Positions 55,933 through 64,000 of a DNA stretch of 64,000 bases are shown piece after piece; position 1 is the first letter of the stretch, and each line of letters opens with the position of its first letter. The notes under the pieces were generated by a model. That model did not search any database. It saw nothing but the letters and a program-made list of their open reading frames with translations, and was not told where the DNA came from. The stretch is from NCBI GenBank assembly GCA_947500385.1, contig CANMSA010000006.1, positions 186,001 through 250,000 on the forward strand, read 5' to 3'. The stretch is from an uncultured Flavobacteriaceae bacterium (lineage in GTDB: Bacteria > Bacteroidota > Bacteroidia > Flavobacteriales > Flavobacteriaceae). The translations under genes were made by a program, and so were the position numbers.

Positions 55933-56403
55933 AATTCAACAAAACCAATCGAATCTAATACAACTCTGGTGCAGACGGTATCGATAGCATATACTATGAA
56001 AGACAAATGGCTTCCTTCGATTACCGCACACCGCTTTCTTTTCAATAACCGCTCTCAATAATTGCGAGACCCGCAAAGACGGTTCATGCGCAGCGATGGG
56101 CAGCCCCAACCAGGGTAATGCCACTTATATGGCAGGTGATAATAGTGTAACAGGATAACGGTTCAAAAACCTATTACGACGCTTCAACATATACTGATTC
56201 CATTTTTATGTCAACCACACGATATTTGAATCGCTAACAATCGCTCCTTTTTTGGTTTGCATGCCGCACAAATAATTCCGTTATTCGCTACCATGCAAGC
56301 TAAGAAATGTCGGGATTGCGGCAGTTCTTTTTATGCTCGTATTTGCTTTGTGAATGGTATGTACGTGTTCCAAGTGAAATTAGGTTCTTAAAAACCAATA
56401 CTT
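55933..56403. other. 471-base intergenic stretch without a supported gene
   Basis: Spacer between the LamG-type gene and the LytS gene. It has two ACGGTTCA copies about 77 bp apart and a 33-codon CxxC ORF at 56293-56391, neither of which is convincing. Confidence 0.45.
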
Positions 56404-57501
56404 ATGCCGTTATTCAACAAAAAGAGACGTGTACAATATTTAGGATTTGATGATTTTTGGTATTGCACCCTTGGCATTCTAGCGTTGAGTGTGATAACGA
56501 ACTATCTTTTTAATACGTCATTTGAACAAAAATCTTGGGAATTGGCCCTTATTTCATGGAGTGTCGCCCTGGTCTTTACTATTTGCGATTGGCTGAGCAT
56601 ACGAAGTATCCTTATCTATTTACGGATAAAATTTCCCGATTTTAAAGATGACAAAAAGCGTATTGGCATCCTTTTGTTGGGGATTGTTGGTACCATTGTA
56701 TTGGTCGATTTTTTGGTGGGTTGGTTAGCTAGTAGTTTGATCAATTTATTGACAGATTACAATGCCAGCCATATTACAAGGTTAAAGGAACTGCTTCCTA
56801 TTACCATCATTACGGTGATGGTGATGGCCATTTATGAGGTCATCTATTCCTATGCACGCTTAAAAAAATCGATACGGGAAGAGGAGCAGACCAAACAGGT
56901 AATGATACAGGCACAGTTAGATACCTTGAGAAACCAGGCACAACCGCATTTTTTGTTCAACAGCTTAAATACCCTACGCGATATTATAGATCAGGACACC
57001 AAGGAAGATGCGAAAGATTTTGTAGATAATTTGGCAGGGGTATATCGTTTTATTATCGAATCGGGGAATACCAATCTAATTCGGTTAGGGGAGGAGCTAA
57101 AATTCGCCAAAGCCTATATACATGTACAATCTGAAAGATTTGGTGAGAACTTGCAACTGCACTGGAATATTCCCAAAGAGCAACATACGGCCATGATCGT
57201 CCCCATGAGCATACAACTTTTACTGGAAAATGCCATTAAACATAATGTGGTCTCCAAGACCAAGCCTTTGATAATAACGGTAGCAGGGGAGGGCGATACC
57301 GTGGTAGTGCGCAACAGAATACAACCAAAATCGACCCAAACACCCTCTACAAAAATCGGCCTAAAGAATATTGAAAAACGGTATCAACTTATTTCCAATA
57401 AAATGCCGATGATCCATACCGATGATGGGCACTTTACCGTAACCCTTCCCTTATTAAAAAAAGCAGAACAAAATGCAACCCATGAAAATAGTAATCGTTG
57501 A
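56404..57501 (+). CDS. LytS-type sensor histidine kinase
   Basis: 365 residues. Four membrane helices at about 18-155 with a hydrophilic loop between them, a coiled stretch, and the His_kinase core: RNQAQPHFLFNSLN (His182), N-box LENAIKHN and glycine box IGLKNIEKRY. The 3' end overlaps the regulator gene. Its cytoplasmic part is close to the kinase at 2106. Confidence 0.94.
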   Translation: MPLFNKKRRVQYLGFDDFWYCTLGILALSVITNYLFNTSFEQKSWELALISWSVALVFTICDWLSIRSILIYLRIKFPDFKDDKKRIGILLLGIVGTIVLVDFLVGWLASSLINLLTDYNASHITRLKELLPITIITVMVMAIYEVIYSYARLKKSIREEEQTKQVMIQAQLDTLRNQAQPHFLFNSLNTLRDIIDQDTKEDAKDFVDNLAGVYRFIIESGNTNLIRLGEELKFAKAYIHVQSERFGENLQLHWNIPKEQHTAMIVPMSIQLLLENAIKHNVVSKTKPLIITVAGEGDTVVVRNRIQPKSTQTPSTKIGLKNIEKRYQLISNKMPMIHTDDGHFTVTLPLLKKAEQNATHENSNR

Positions 57502-58237
57502 AGATGAACCGCGTGCGGCAAACCAGTTACAAAAGTTATTGGCTAAAAGTGCCTTTGCATTTTCAGTATTGACCATCATCGACTCTGTGGAAGATGCGGT
57601 CGCTTGGTTTCTCAAAAATACCGCCCCCGATTTGGTGTTCATGGACATTCAGCTGGCAGATGGCCTCAGTTTTGAGATTTTTCAGAAAATAGAAATAAGC
57701 GCCCCTATTATTTTTACCACTGCATTCGACCAATATGCCATTCAAGCGTTTAAAGTAAACAGTGTCGACTATCTATTGAAGCCGATTCAGCAGCACGACT
57801 TGGAAGCTGCGTTGCACAAATTCTCAAAGTCGAACAACTCTTCAAACCCCATTGAACCGAATATTTTAAAAGAACTATTGAGTAGTATGCAAACACCTCA
57901 AAAACGGGCTGGCATACTGGTAAAAGAGGGGAGTGGCTTTGTGCAGATACGAATATCAGAGCTCTTATATATGTATTCACAGGACAGTATCACCTTTGGG
58001 ATCACCCATAATAAAAGGTATATCATAGATGAAACAATGGACCAACTGTTCGATTCTTTGGACGACACTCGATTTTATAGAATTAATAGGGGCCAGATCA
58101 TTTCCAAATTATCGGTTCTAAAAATTGAGCCGTATTTCAATCATCGGGTCAAGTTGATACTTACAAACCCGCGCGATCAGGAGTTTATCGTCAGTAGACA
58201 AAAAACAAGCGATTTTAAAGACTGGATGAACAAATAG
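57482..58237 (+). CDS. LytTR-family response regulator
   Basis: 251 residues from the ATG at 57482 (57473 is an in-frame ATG three codons earlier). Receiver domain with VEDEP, Asp55 in LVFMDIQLADG and the YLLKPIQQHDL lysine region. LytTR domain at about 145-251 with ELLYMYSQDSITFG and RFYRINRGQIISKL. It overlaps the kinase gene by 20 bases. The S41 protease gene is 103 bases downstream, with a single LytTR-like half-site between. Confidence 0.94.
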   Translation: MKIVIVEDEPRAANQLQKLLAKSAFAFSVLTIIDSVEDAVAWFLKNTAPDLVFMDIQLADGLSFEIFQKIEISAPIIFTTAFDQYAIQAFKVNSVDYLLKPIQQHDLEAALHKFSKSNNSSNPIEPNILKELLSSMQTPQKRAGILVKEGSGFVQIRISELLYMYSQDSITFGITHNKRYIIDETMDQLFDSLDDTRFYRINRGQIISKLSVLKIEPYFNHRVKLILTNPRDQEFIVSRQKTSDFKDWMNK

Positions 58238-58340
58238 GAAGTAGGCGACGTTTCAAGTAACAATCTCTACATTTCAACGCAAAGTACTACCGTTGGTTAG
58301 CGATTAAAAGCATATTTGTGATGTAATCAAAAACAGCATC

Positions 58341-59996
58341 ATGAAAAAAATAATCTTTATCATCTACCTCTTATTGTTGGTTCAAGTATCGGCCCAAAAA
58401 ACAGTTAGTGCCGCACAATGGCAAGAAGATCTTCGCTTTATTCAAAATACCATACATAAAGACTATTCGTTTCTTTTTGTAAAAACGACGAAAGAGGCAT
58501 TCGACACCGAAGTCGAATCTCTTTACAAAGCGATTCCACAATTGGCATCGCATGAAATCAAAGTAGGTATTACACGATTGATCGCCTCTTTTAAATATGG
58601 GCATACCGCAGTATTTCACGGTCAAGAAAACATTGGTTTTCATTCTTTTCCATTTAATCTATATGAATTTAAAGACGCCATCTACATTCAAGGAGTGCAT
58701 AAAAGTTATGGCAAGGCACTAGGGGCCAAAGTTTTAAAAATCAATAATATGCCCATCACCGAAGCGTTGGAAAAAATCGCCCCTATGGTGAATGCCGAAA
58801 ACTCCCAATATTTTAAGGCATATGGGATTAATTATTTGAGCACTCCAGAGGTCTTACATGCGCAACGAATCACTCGGACCCTTCAGAATGTGATAGAGCT
58901 TACCTTAGAAAAAGATGGTGAAGTGTTTACGCAGTCTTTTACGGCAATGGGAGACGGGGAATGGGTACCTACACACCGTGGTTATGTGCACCAGGATGAA
59001 AATTGGCTGGATGCGCGGGACCAGTCAACTACTCCCTTGTATCTAAAACATCTTGATAAGGTGTACTATTCCGAATACTTGGCAGAAGAAAAAGCCATGT
59101 ATGTAAGACATAGCAGAATACAAGATGAAGCAGGGGAAAGTACGGCAGCTTTTTATGCACGGGTTTTAGAGTCCGTGGCACGGGATGATGTGGAGAAGTT
59201 GGTGATCGACCTCCGTCTAAACGGTGGTGGAAACAACTATTTGAACAAGCCCATCATCACTGGACTGATTGAAAGCAAGAAGATCAACAAAATTGGAAAA
59301 CTGTTTGTGATTATTGGAAAACGCACCTTTTCGGCCTGTCAAAACCTTGTGAATGAACTCGATAATTACACCAATGTTATTTTTGTGGGGGAACCTACGG
59401 CGGAGAATGTCAACTTTTGGGGCGACAACCGTCCCGTAAGGTTACCGAACAGCGGTATCGAACTCTCTTTATCGTATTTATGGTGGCAAGACAAGCCCGC
59501 GCTGGAAAACGCCCCTTGGATCGCCCCCAGTATTCCGGTGGCCATGAGTTTTGAGGAGTATGCAACCAATCAAGATCCTGTGCTGGAAGCGGCCTTGGCT
59601 TTTAACATGCCTGATTTTAAACCTAAACCCATCGAATATATCACAGCGTTATATGTTTCCGGCCAAGCACAAAAACTAGCGGAAGAGCTTCCTAAAATGG
59701 TACAAGACCCTCGGTACGCCTTTTGCGACTTTGAAGCAGAATTGAACAAAAAAGGCAACCTGTTATTGCAAAGTGGTCGTGCTCCACAAGTTCAGGGGGC
59801 CGTTCAAGTGTTTTCCATGGTATCACAACTATATCCCAAAGGAGCCAGTGCGTATAAATATCTTGGGGAAGCCTACATGGTATTACAAAACACTGAAAAA
59901 GCGAGCGAAGTACTCCAAAAAGCCGTTTCGTTGGATACGGATGGAGCAATTGGTAAAGCCGCAAAAGAACTCCTATCGGAGCTAGATGGTTATTAG
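58341..59996 (+). CDS. secreted S41-family peptidase with C-terminal TPR
   Basis: 551 residues; signal peptide about 1-18 (VQVSAQK). An N-terminal helical and PDZ-like region (about 30-150) precedes the S41 domain: VIDLRLNGGGNNYLN, nucleophile block RTFSACQN (Ser331), then FVGEPTAENVNFWGD. TPR hairpins close the protein (YKYLGEAYMVLQNTEKASE). This is the third S41 gene in the window and the second beside a LytS/LytTR pair. Confidence 0.93.
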   Translation: MKKIIFIIYLLLLVQVSAQKTVSAAQWQEDLRFIQNTIHKDYSFLFVKTTKEAFDTEVESLYKAIPQLASHEIKVGITRLIASFKYGHTAVFHGQENIGFHSFPFNLYEFKDAIYIQGVHKSYGKALGAKVLKINNMPITEALEKIAPMVNAENSQYFKAYGINYLSTPEVLHAQRITRTLQNVIELTLEKDGEVFTQSFTAMGDGEWVPTHRGYVHQDENWLDARDQSTTPLYLKHLDKVYYSEYLAEEKAMYVRHSRIQDEAGESTAAFYARVLESVARDDVEKLVIDLRLNGGGNNYLNKPIITGLIESKKINKIGKLFVIIGKRTFSACQNLVNELDNYTNVIFVGEPTAENVNFWGDNRPVRLPNSGIELSLSYLWWQDKPALENAPWIAPSIPVAMSFEEYATNQDPVLEAALAFNMPDFKPKPIEYITALYVSGQAQKLAEELPKMVQDPRYAFCDFEAELNKKGNLLLQSGRAPQVQGAVQVFSMVSQLYPKGASAYKYLGEAYMVLQNTEKASEVLQKAVSLDTDGAIGKAAKELLSELDGY

Positions 59997-60140
59997 GCGA
60001 GATCTTTTGTTTGCATCACCGATTTTCCGGTTACAGAACACTTCTGGTTTACTATAATAGTGTCCTGATACTGAGCGTATTTGTCCTTCTGAACATGCAT
60101 TTTGAAAGTATCTTTACCAGAAATATGTTCAAATGCTAAA
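59993..60140 (-). pseudogene. possible C-terminal relic on the minus strand
   Basis: A coding-like frame of about 49 codons ends in TAA at 59993 and reads FEHISGKDTFKMHVQKDKY, then QDTIIVNQKCSVTGKSV. It has no start of its own and runs into the next gene's ATG on the other strand. It may be the tail of a lost gene; no family is recognised. Confidence 0.25.
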
Positions 60141-61176
60141 AAGTACGATCCGTGTAAGCCTATTTTTTGTTTTAGCAGTACAATTGTCCTGTCGCAGCAA
60201 AGAAGGGAGTTTTGTTTGTCCACCGTGCGATTTGCAGTGTGATGCGCTACTATTTGAAAAAGAAGGTATCTGCCCACATTGTAATATGAAGCTGATCATG
60301 AAAGTGGAATCAACGGCCATTAACGCAATTTCCCTAAAAGAAGGTTCTGGTAATTTTCTGATAGAGGGGGGAGCAGGTCATACGGAAAAAATGATACAGG
60401 TATTCTATCATCGCCCCCGCACATTCAATCAACATTCCAAAGTATTGATGGTGCTCCCGGGAGCCGGAAGAAATGGCGATACCTATCGGGATGCTTGGGT
60501 AGCGGCGTCTGAAGAACATGATGTGTTGGTGTTGTCACTACATTATTCCGAAGCGCATTATCCTCGATTTTGGAACTATAACTTGGCTGGAATGCTTACC
60601 GATGTAAAAATCAATGCGGAAAGAACGGCAATCACGGATTTTAGGGTGGTTAGCAATCCCAAAGATTGGATTTACGACGATTTTGATAGAATATTTCATC
60701 TAGTAAAGAATGAATTTCATTTAAAGAATGATAGCTATGACTTGTTCGGTCATTCGGCAGGCGGACAGTTGGCACACCGTTTTGCAATTTTCAAGCCGAT
60801 GAGTAAAGCGAATAGAATACTTGCTTCGAATGCAGGTTGGTATACGGTCCCCGATGCTACGGAAAACTTTCCTACCGGCCTAAAAAATAGTTGTAGGTCA
60901 TTGGCCGATGTCGACTTTGGTACTGGGCTGGTGCTGTTTTTAGGCGAGCAGGATGATGCGGATGAAACTAGGGGGGATTTAAGGCATAATCAAGCACTTG
61001 ACAAGCAGGGGTTGCACCGGTTGGAACGTGGTCGATATTTTTACGAGGTTGCAAAAAGAGCGGCAAAGGTATCCGCTTCGGAATTTCATTGGAAACTAGA
61101 GATGGTACCTAATGTAGGGCATGACTACAAGAAAATGAGCAAGGCCGCCGCCCGTTATCTATACGCAAATAAGTAA
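60133..61176 (+). CDS. lipoprotein: metal-binding-type Cys motif fused to an alpha/beta hydrolase
   Basis: 347 residues. Signal with lipobox (VQLSCRSKEG). At about 28-55 there is a four-Cys module, CPPCDLQCD followed by EKEGICPHCNMKLI, close to the heavy-metal-binding domains of CusB/CzcB-like lipoproteins (CPMH ... CPKCGM). An alpha/beta hydrolase follows from about 80: VLMVLPGAGRNGDTY, elbow FGHSAGG (Ser208), a possible Asp in GEQDDAD, and His in PNVGHDYKKM. I see no other metal gene here. The family of the hydrolase is near PHB-depolymerase-like and LpqC-like enzymes. Confidence 0.85.
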   Translation: MLKSTIRVSLFFVLAVQLSCRSKEGSFVCPPCDLQCDALLFEKEGICPHCNMKLIMKVESTAINAISLKEGSGNFLIEGGAGHTEKMIQVFYHRPRTFNQHSKVLMVLPGAGRNGDTYRDAWVAASEEHDVLVLSLHYSEAHYPRFWNYNLAGMLTDVKINAERTAITDFRVVSNPKDWIYDDFDRIFHLVKNEFHLKNDSYDLFGHSAGGQLAHRFAIFKPMSKANRILASNAGWYTVPDATENFPTGLKNSCRSLADVDFGTGLVLFLGEQDDADETRGDLRHNQALDKQGLHRLERGRYFYEVAKRAAKVSASEFHWKLEMVPNVGHDYKKMSKAAARYLYANK

Positions 61177-61496
61177 GCAAGATCCCTTGGCATACGTACG
61201 ATGGTATGTACACCGTTCTTTTGCCTTTGTCATATTTTGAAATTCCCATGAACGGGGAGCTGGCGAGGGTAGTAGTCTTTTTTTCTTAAAGCAGGGAATC
61301 TTGGGCGACTGCCGTTGCCGAGTGAACGGATTGGCAGATGTGAATAACTTGTGTGAAACCAAATGGGTCTATGCGGCCGTATCCTTGCCTACTATGCGTA
61401 TTTTGTTCGAGGGTTCTTTACTGCAAAAATGGGATGGGTTTTTCTGTTAGGAATCACTACATTCGTTCAAATAATTTGTAGTATATAATTGAATAA
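61177..61496. other. 320-base intergenic stretch without a supported gene
   Basis: Spacer before the DUF1080 gene. It holds a small CATAC/GTATG dyad near 61190 and AT-rich sequence close to the next start. No reading frame is supported. Confidence 0.45.
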
Positions 61497-62273
61497 ATGA
61501 CTCGCACCTCCCTTTTTATCGTTCTGATGGTACTGTTCATAGGCCTTTCCTGTAAGACGGATAAAAAACCATCCTTTCAGATCGAACGTTCCAAAGAATT
61601 GGCCCTTAAAAACAAAGTACATAATCAATTATCCGATTTGGAAAAAGAGCAGGGTTGGCAGTTACTTTTTGATGGCGAGACCCTACAGGGTTGGCATCTT
61701 TATAACAACGCCGACTCTACCCGGTTTTCGGCATGGGAAGTGCAAAAGGGTACGCTGTTTTGCAATGCCACCGATGAAACCAAGGTCTTCGGGGATTTGG
61801 TGACCGATGCCGTGTTCGAAAACTATGAGCTGGTATTTGATTGGCAGATGGCACTTCGGGGAAACGGTGGTGTTTTTATCAATGTGCAGGAATCCGAGGA
61901 ATATAAGGCCACTTACAACACCGGCCCGGAATACCAACTATTGGAACCCGAACATATGGATACCAAGACCCCTTTGAAACGACCTGGGTGCCTTTGGGGA
62001 CTATCTCCTCAATTAAATACGGTGGAGGCCAAACCGACCGGGCAATGGAATACGGCCAGGATCATTCAGCAAGCTGGGAAAATTCAGTTTTACCTCAACG
62101 GGACACTCACCGCGGAAGAAACCATTGCCTCGACCGAGTGGAAAAACAAAATTGCCAACTCGGCTTTTAAAGATGCCCCTGCTTTCGGGAAGGGGACCCA
62201 AGGGAAGATCGCACTGCAGAACTGGTACTTTGAGGCACGCTTCCGCAATATGAAAATTCGCACGGTAGAGTAA
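61497..62273 (+). CDS. DUF1080 (3-keto-disaccharide hydrolase-like) lipoprotein
   Basis: 258 residues. Signal with lipobox FIGLSCKTDKK. Concanavalin-like DUF1080 domain (about 48-258): GWQLLFDGETLQGWHLYN, FENYELVFDWQM, GNGGVFINVQE, YNTGPEYQLLE and a terminal FRNMKIRTVE. Members hydrolyse 3-ketoglycosides or bind sugars outside the cytoplasm; the substrate is not settled. It stands alone with long spacers. Confidence 0.92.
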   Translation: MTRTSLFIVLMVLFIGLSCKTDKKPSFQIERSKELALKNKVHNQLSDLEKEQGWQLLFDGETLQGWHLYNNADSTRFSAWEVQKGTLFCNATDETKVFGDLVTDAVFENYELVFDWQMALRGNGGVFINVQESEEYKATYNTGPEYQLLEPEHMDTKTPLKRPGCLWGLSPQLNTVEAKPTGQWNTARIIQQAGKIQFYLNGTLTAEETIASTEWKNKIANSAFKDAPAFGKGTQGKIALQNWYFEARFRNMKIRTVE

Positions 62274-62642
62274 GTTCGCTCGGATACCATGAACGTATTT
62301 CAATACCGTGGGTTCAACCATGGGGGTCTAGTGCGGTTATGCCATAAAATAGTAAGTACGCCGTAGTAGCGTAAAAACTTTCACACTTTGTAGGACATGC
62401 AGAAATGGCTTTATGAATTCGTTAAAGACTTTAAGAATTTTTTGTAGGAAATCGAATCATCTCCCAAGGGTACGTTCATTAATTGTAGGATTATGCGTAT
62501 TTTTTTTTACCAACTATGCTTAGTTTTATATGGTCTGATCGATTAACGGTAAGCTATCTTCGATTAAGAGTGCATATAAAAGTTTGTTAAACCTACATTT
62601 ATGTAGTACTTTCCGTTCCTAATTAATCTAAAAATTATTTAT
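62274..62642. other. 369-base intergenic stretch before the secreted protein gene
   Basis: No reading frame is supported. It holds the 14-bp dyad at 62593 and AT-rich promoter-like sequence. Confidence 0.45.
62593..62606. promoter_or_regulatory. 14-bp perfect dyad upstream of the large secreted protein
   Basis: CTACATTTATGTAG (6+2+6) lies 37-50 bases before the ATG at 62643, a common place for an operator. The regulator is unknown. Confidence 0.3.
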
Positions 62643-64000
62643 ATGAAACAAATTTACTTTTCGAGTGGGTTTGGAGTTCGCAGTCGTTGGCGACATCCTT
62701 CCCGCTTGTTAGCATTAATTGCTTTGTTTATGTTGTGCGCCTTTAGTTATGGGCAAGCACAACAACCACAATCCCTCAAAGGGAGTAAAACCATGTCGGT
62801 TCAGTATCTGGGCACGTCTCCCAAATTGACCGACATTAAACCGATTCCCAACAGGGTAAAGAAGGACGCTTCAGACGTATACATTGTACCCAACAAATTG
62901 ACTAAAACGGGGCTGATCAAAGGGATTTCTAACAAAACGTTAGATCCGGTAATGCAAAGAACCACCAATAACGTGCGCATGAACGCTGCTCAGGTTAAAG
63001 TGGGTTTTGACGGTGGTAGCAATGTGGACAATGCCAACGTTAATGGCATAAACGTGGCCCCTCCCGATACCCAGGGAGATGTAGGTCCGAACAATTACAT
63101 CCAAATGACCAATAGCGTAACCACTATTTTCGATAAGAGTGGAAACACGCTGCTAGGTCCGGTACCCAACAGTGTGTTTTTTCAGAATTTGGATCCCGTA
63201 CTAGCGGGTACCAATGATGGGGACCCTGTGGTGCTTTATGATCAATTTGAGGACCGTTGGATCGTAAGTCAGTTTGCGGTAAGCCAAGGCGCTCCTTATT
63301 TTATGTTGGTTGCGGTTTCGCAGACTTCCGATCCTCTAGGGTCGTACAACCAATACGCGATCAACTATGGTTCTGATTTTCCAGATTATCCCAAATTAGG
63401 GGTTTGGAACGATGCACTGTACATCTCTACCCGAGATTTCGCTGACGGAGCCGGTTTCGCCGGTTTTTCCTTGGTAGCCATCAACAAATTCGATATGTAT
63501 GATGGGGTAGAGACCTCGGCGCAACGTTTCGAATTGGACAATCCTGAAGCCGATGGAATTCTTCCTGCGGATGCAGACGGTACTACACCCCCTGCAGCAG
63601 GAGAACCACACTATTCCTTGTATTTGTCCGCATCGGGCAATTCGTTGAACTTGATTACAACTTCTATCGATTTTGACAACCCGGCCAATTCCACTTTAGA
63701 ATTTGGTTCTATAGCGGTTGCACCGTATTCCTTTTTTCAGACCCAGGTACCACAGCCCAATGGGCAGACCTTGGATGTCTTGCCGTTCTTTTTAATGTAT
63801 CGGCTTCAATATGTGAATTTTGGGAGCTATGCAAGTATGTTGACCAATCACAGTGTACAGGAAGTGTCGGGCGGTGCCTTCGGTATCCGATGGTACGAAT
63901 TTAGAAAAAGTGGGGGTCCTTGGGACACCTATCAGCAAGGTACCTTTTTGCCAGACGATGGCTTGAATCGATGGATGGGTAGTATTGCCATGAATGCTGC
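62643..64000 (+). CDS. N-terminal part of a large secreted protein, cut by the window edge
   Basis: The frame stays open for 452 codons to the last base. Signal peptide with a basic start (RSRWRHPSRLL) and a hydrophobic core, cleavage near SYGQA. The mature part has VAPPDTQGDVGPNNYIQMTN, YDQFEDRWIVSQF and YLSASGNSLNLITTS. This beta-rich domain is seen at the N-terminus of very large Bacteroidota proteins that often end with a type IX secretion sorting domain. The C-terminus is outside the window, so export by type IX is only a guess. Confidence 0.85.
   Translation, partial: MKQIYFSSGFGVRSRWRHPSRLLALIALFMLCAFSYGQAQQPQSLKGSKTMSVQYLGTSPKLTDIKPIPNRVKKDASDVYIVPNKLTKTGLIKGISNKTLDPVMQRTTNNVRMNAAQVKVGFDGGSNVDNANVNGINVAPPDTQGDVGPNNYIQMTNSVTTIFDKSGNTLLGPVPNSVFFQNLDPVLAGTNDGDPVVLYDQFEDRWIVSQFAVSQGAPYFMLVAVSQTSDPLGSYNQYAINYGSDFPDYPKLGVWNDALYISTRDFADGAGFAGFSLVAINKFDMYDGVETSAQRFELDNPEADGILPADADGTTPPAAGEPHYSLYLSASGNSLNLITTSIDFDNPANSTLEFGSIAVAPYSFFQTQVPQPNGQTLDVLPFFLMYRLQYVNFGSYASMLTNHSVQEVSGGAFGIRWYEFRKSGGPWDTYQQGTFLPDDGLNRWMGSIAMNA

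Noticed and set aside
56293-56391. 33-codon ORF with a CRDC motif (MQAKKCRDCGSSFY start) upstream of the LytS gene
   Set aside because: Short, no recognisable family, no promoter or terminator of its own, and inside a plain spacer. A chance ORF is more likely.
58289-58297. ACCGTTGGT, a good LytTR half-site before the S41 gene
   Set aside because: Only one clear copy; the segment 20 bases upstream (ACATTTCAA) is too weak to be called a second half.
1-64000. tRNA, rRNA, CRISPR arrays, insertion sequences, phage or origin features
   Set aside because: I looked for transposase-like proteins, evenly spaced repeats, tRNA arms and conserved rRNA stretches and saw none. Small RNAs cannot be ruled out by reading alone.

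Overview
The window looks like a chromosomal segment of a marine-type Flavobacteriaceae (Bacteroidota). The signs are moderate to low GC, start codons without purine-rich ribosome sites, many short secreted proteins and lipoproteins with acidic residues after the lipobox cysteine, LytS/LytTR two-component systems instead of classical HisKA kinases, AraC regulators with multi-pass membrane N-termini, and M56/BlaI, MORN, DUF2490, PD40 and S41 families. I saw no rRNA, tRNA, CRISPR array, transposase or phage gene. The left end cuts a hydrolase-type gene and the right end cuts a large secreted protein. Layout. 1-4.9 kb: tail of a TPR protein, a secreted ten-repeat protein, then an overlapping operon of a LytS kinase, a paralogue of it that has lost every catalytic motif, and a LytTR regulator. 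5.1-8.8 kb: MORN-type protein, DUF2490 protein and a second MORN protein, ended by a terminator. 8.9-11.8 kb: polysaccharide deacetylase and a BlaI / M56-M23 membrane protease pair behind twin dyad operators. 11.9-16.7 kb: AraC regulator, tandem SnoaL lipoprotein, a lipoprotein facing a membrane-anchored winged-helix regulator across an array of 11-bp-phased TGTMAA repeats, and a sorbosone-dehydrogenase-like lipoprotein. 17.0-20.8 kb: very long M48 membrane protease. 20.9-26.9 kb: two-gene ABC exporter, divergent from a LytS kinase / S41 protease / LytTR regulator operon, then an NTF2-like protein. 26.9-34.5 kb: SnoaL protein, two membrane AraC regulators, PD40 protein, S41 protease, and a beta-lactamase-fold protein that has lost its catalytic serine. 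34.6-37.6 kb: Cys/Trp-rich lipoprotein and two tandem leucine-rich-repeat proteins with a shared C-terminal tag. 37.7-42.9 kb: two DUF3857/transglutaminase-type genes bounded by a 268-bp direct duplication, of which one copy is a dead gene and the other lies in an intact membrane protein gene. 43.5-49.1 kb: 7TM LytS/LytTR pair divergent from an esterase, a serine hydrolase and a PD40 lipoprotein, with a 12-bp direct repeat at 20-bp period in the promoter region. 49.7-55.9 kb: membrane AraC, alpha/beta-hydrolase lipoproteins with a small beta-barrel protein, and a LysR regulator with two dyads facing a LamG-type protein. 56.4-64 kb: fourth LytS/LytTR pair, S41 protease, metal-binding-motif/hydrolase fusion, DUF1080 lipoprotein, and the start of a large secreted protein. 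How it works together: nearly every locus pairs a sensor or one-component regulator with one or a few exported hydrolases or lipoproteins. The most notable themes are repeated active/inactive enzyme pairs (kinase, transglutaminase, beta-lactamase fold) and several operator-like repeat arrays whose geometry fits the adjacent regulator family. Reading frames, motifs and repeats are seen directly in the sequence; all functions are inferred from family knowledge.
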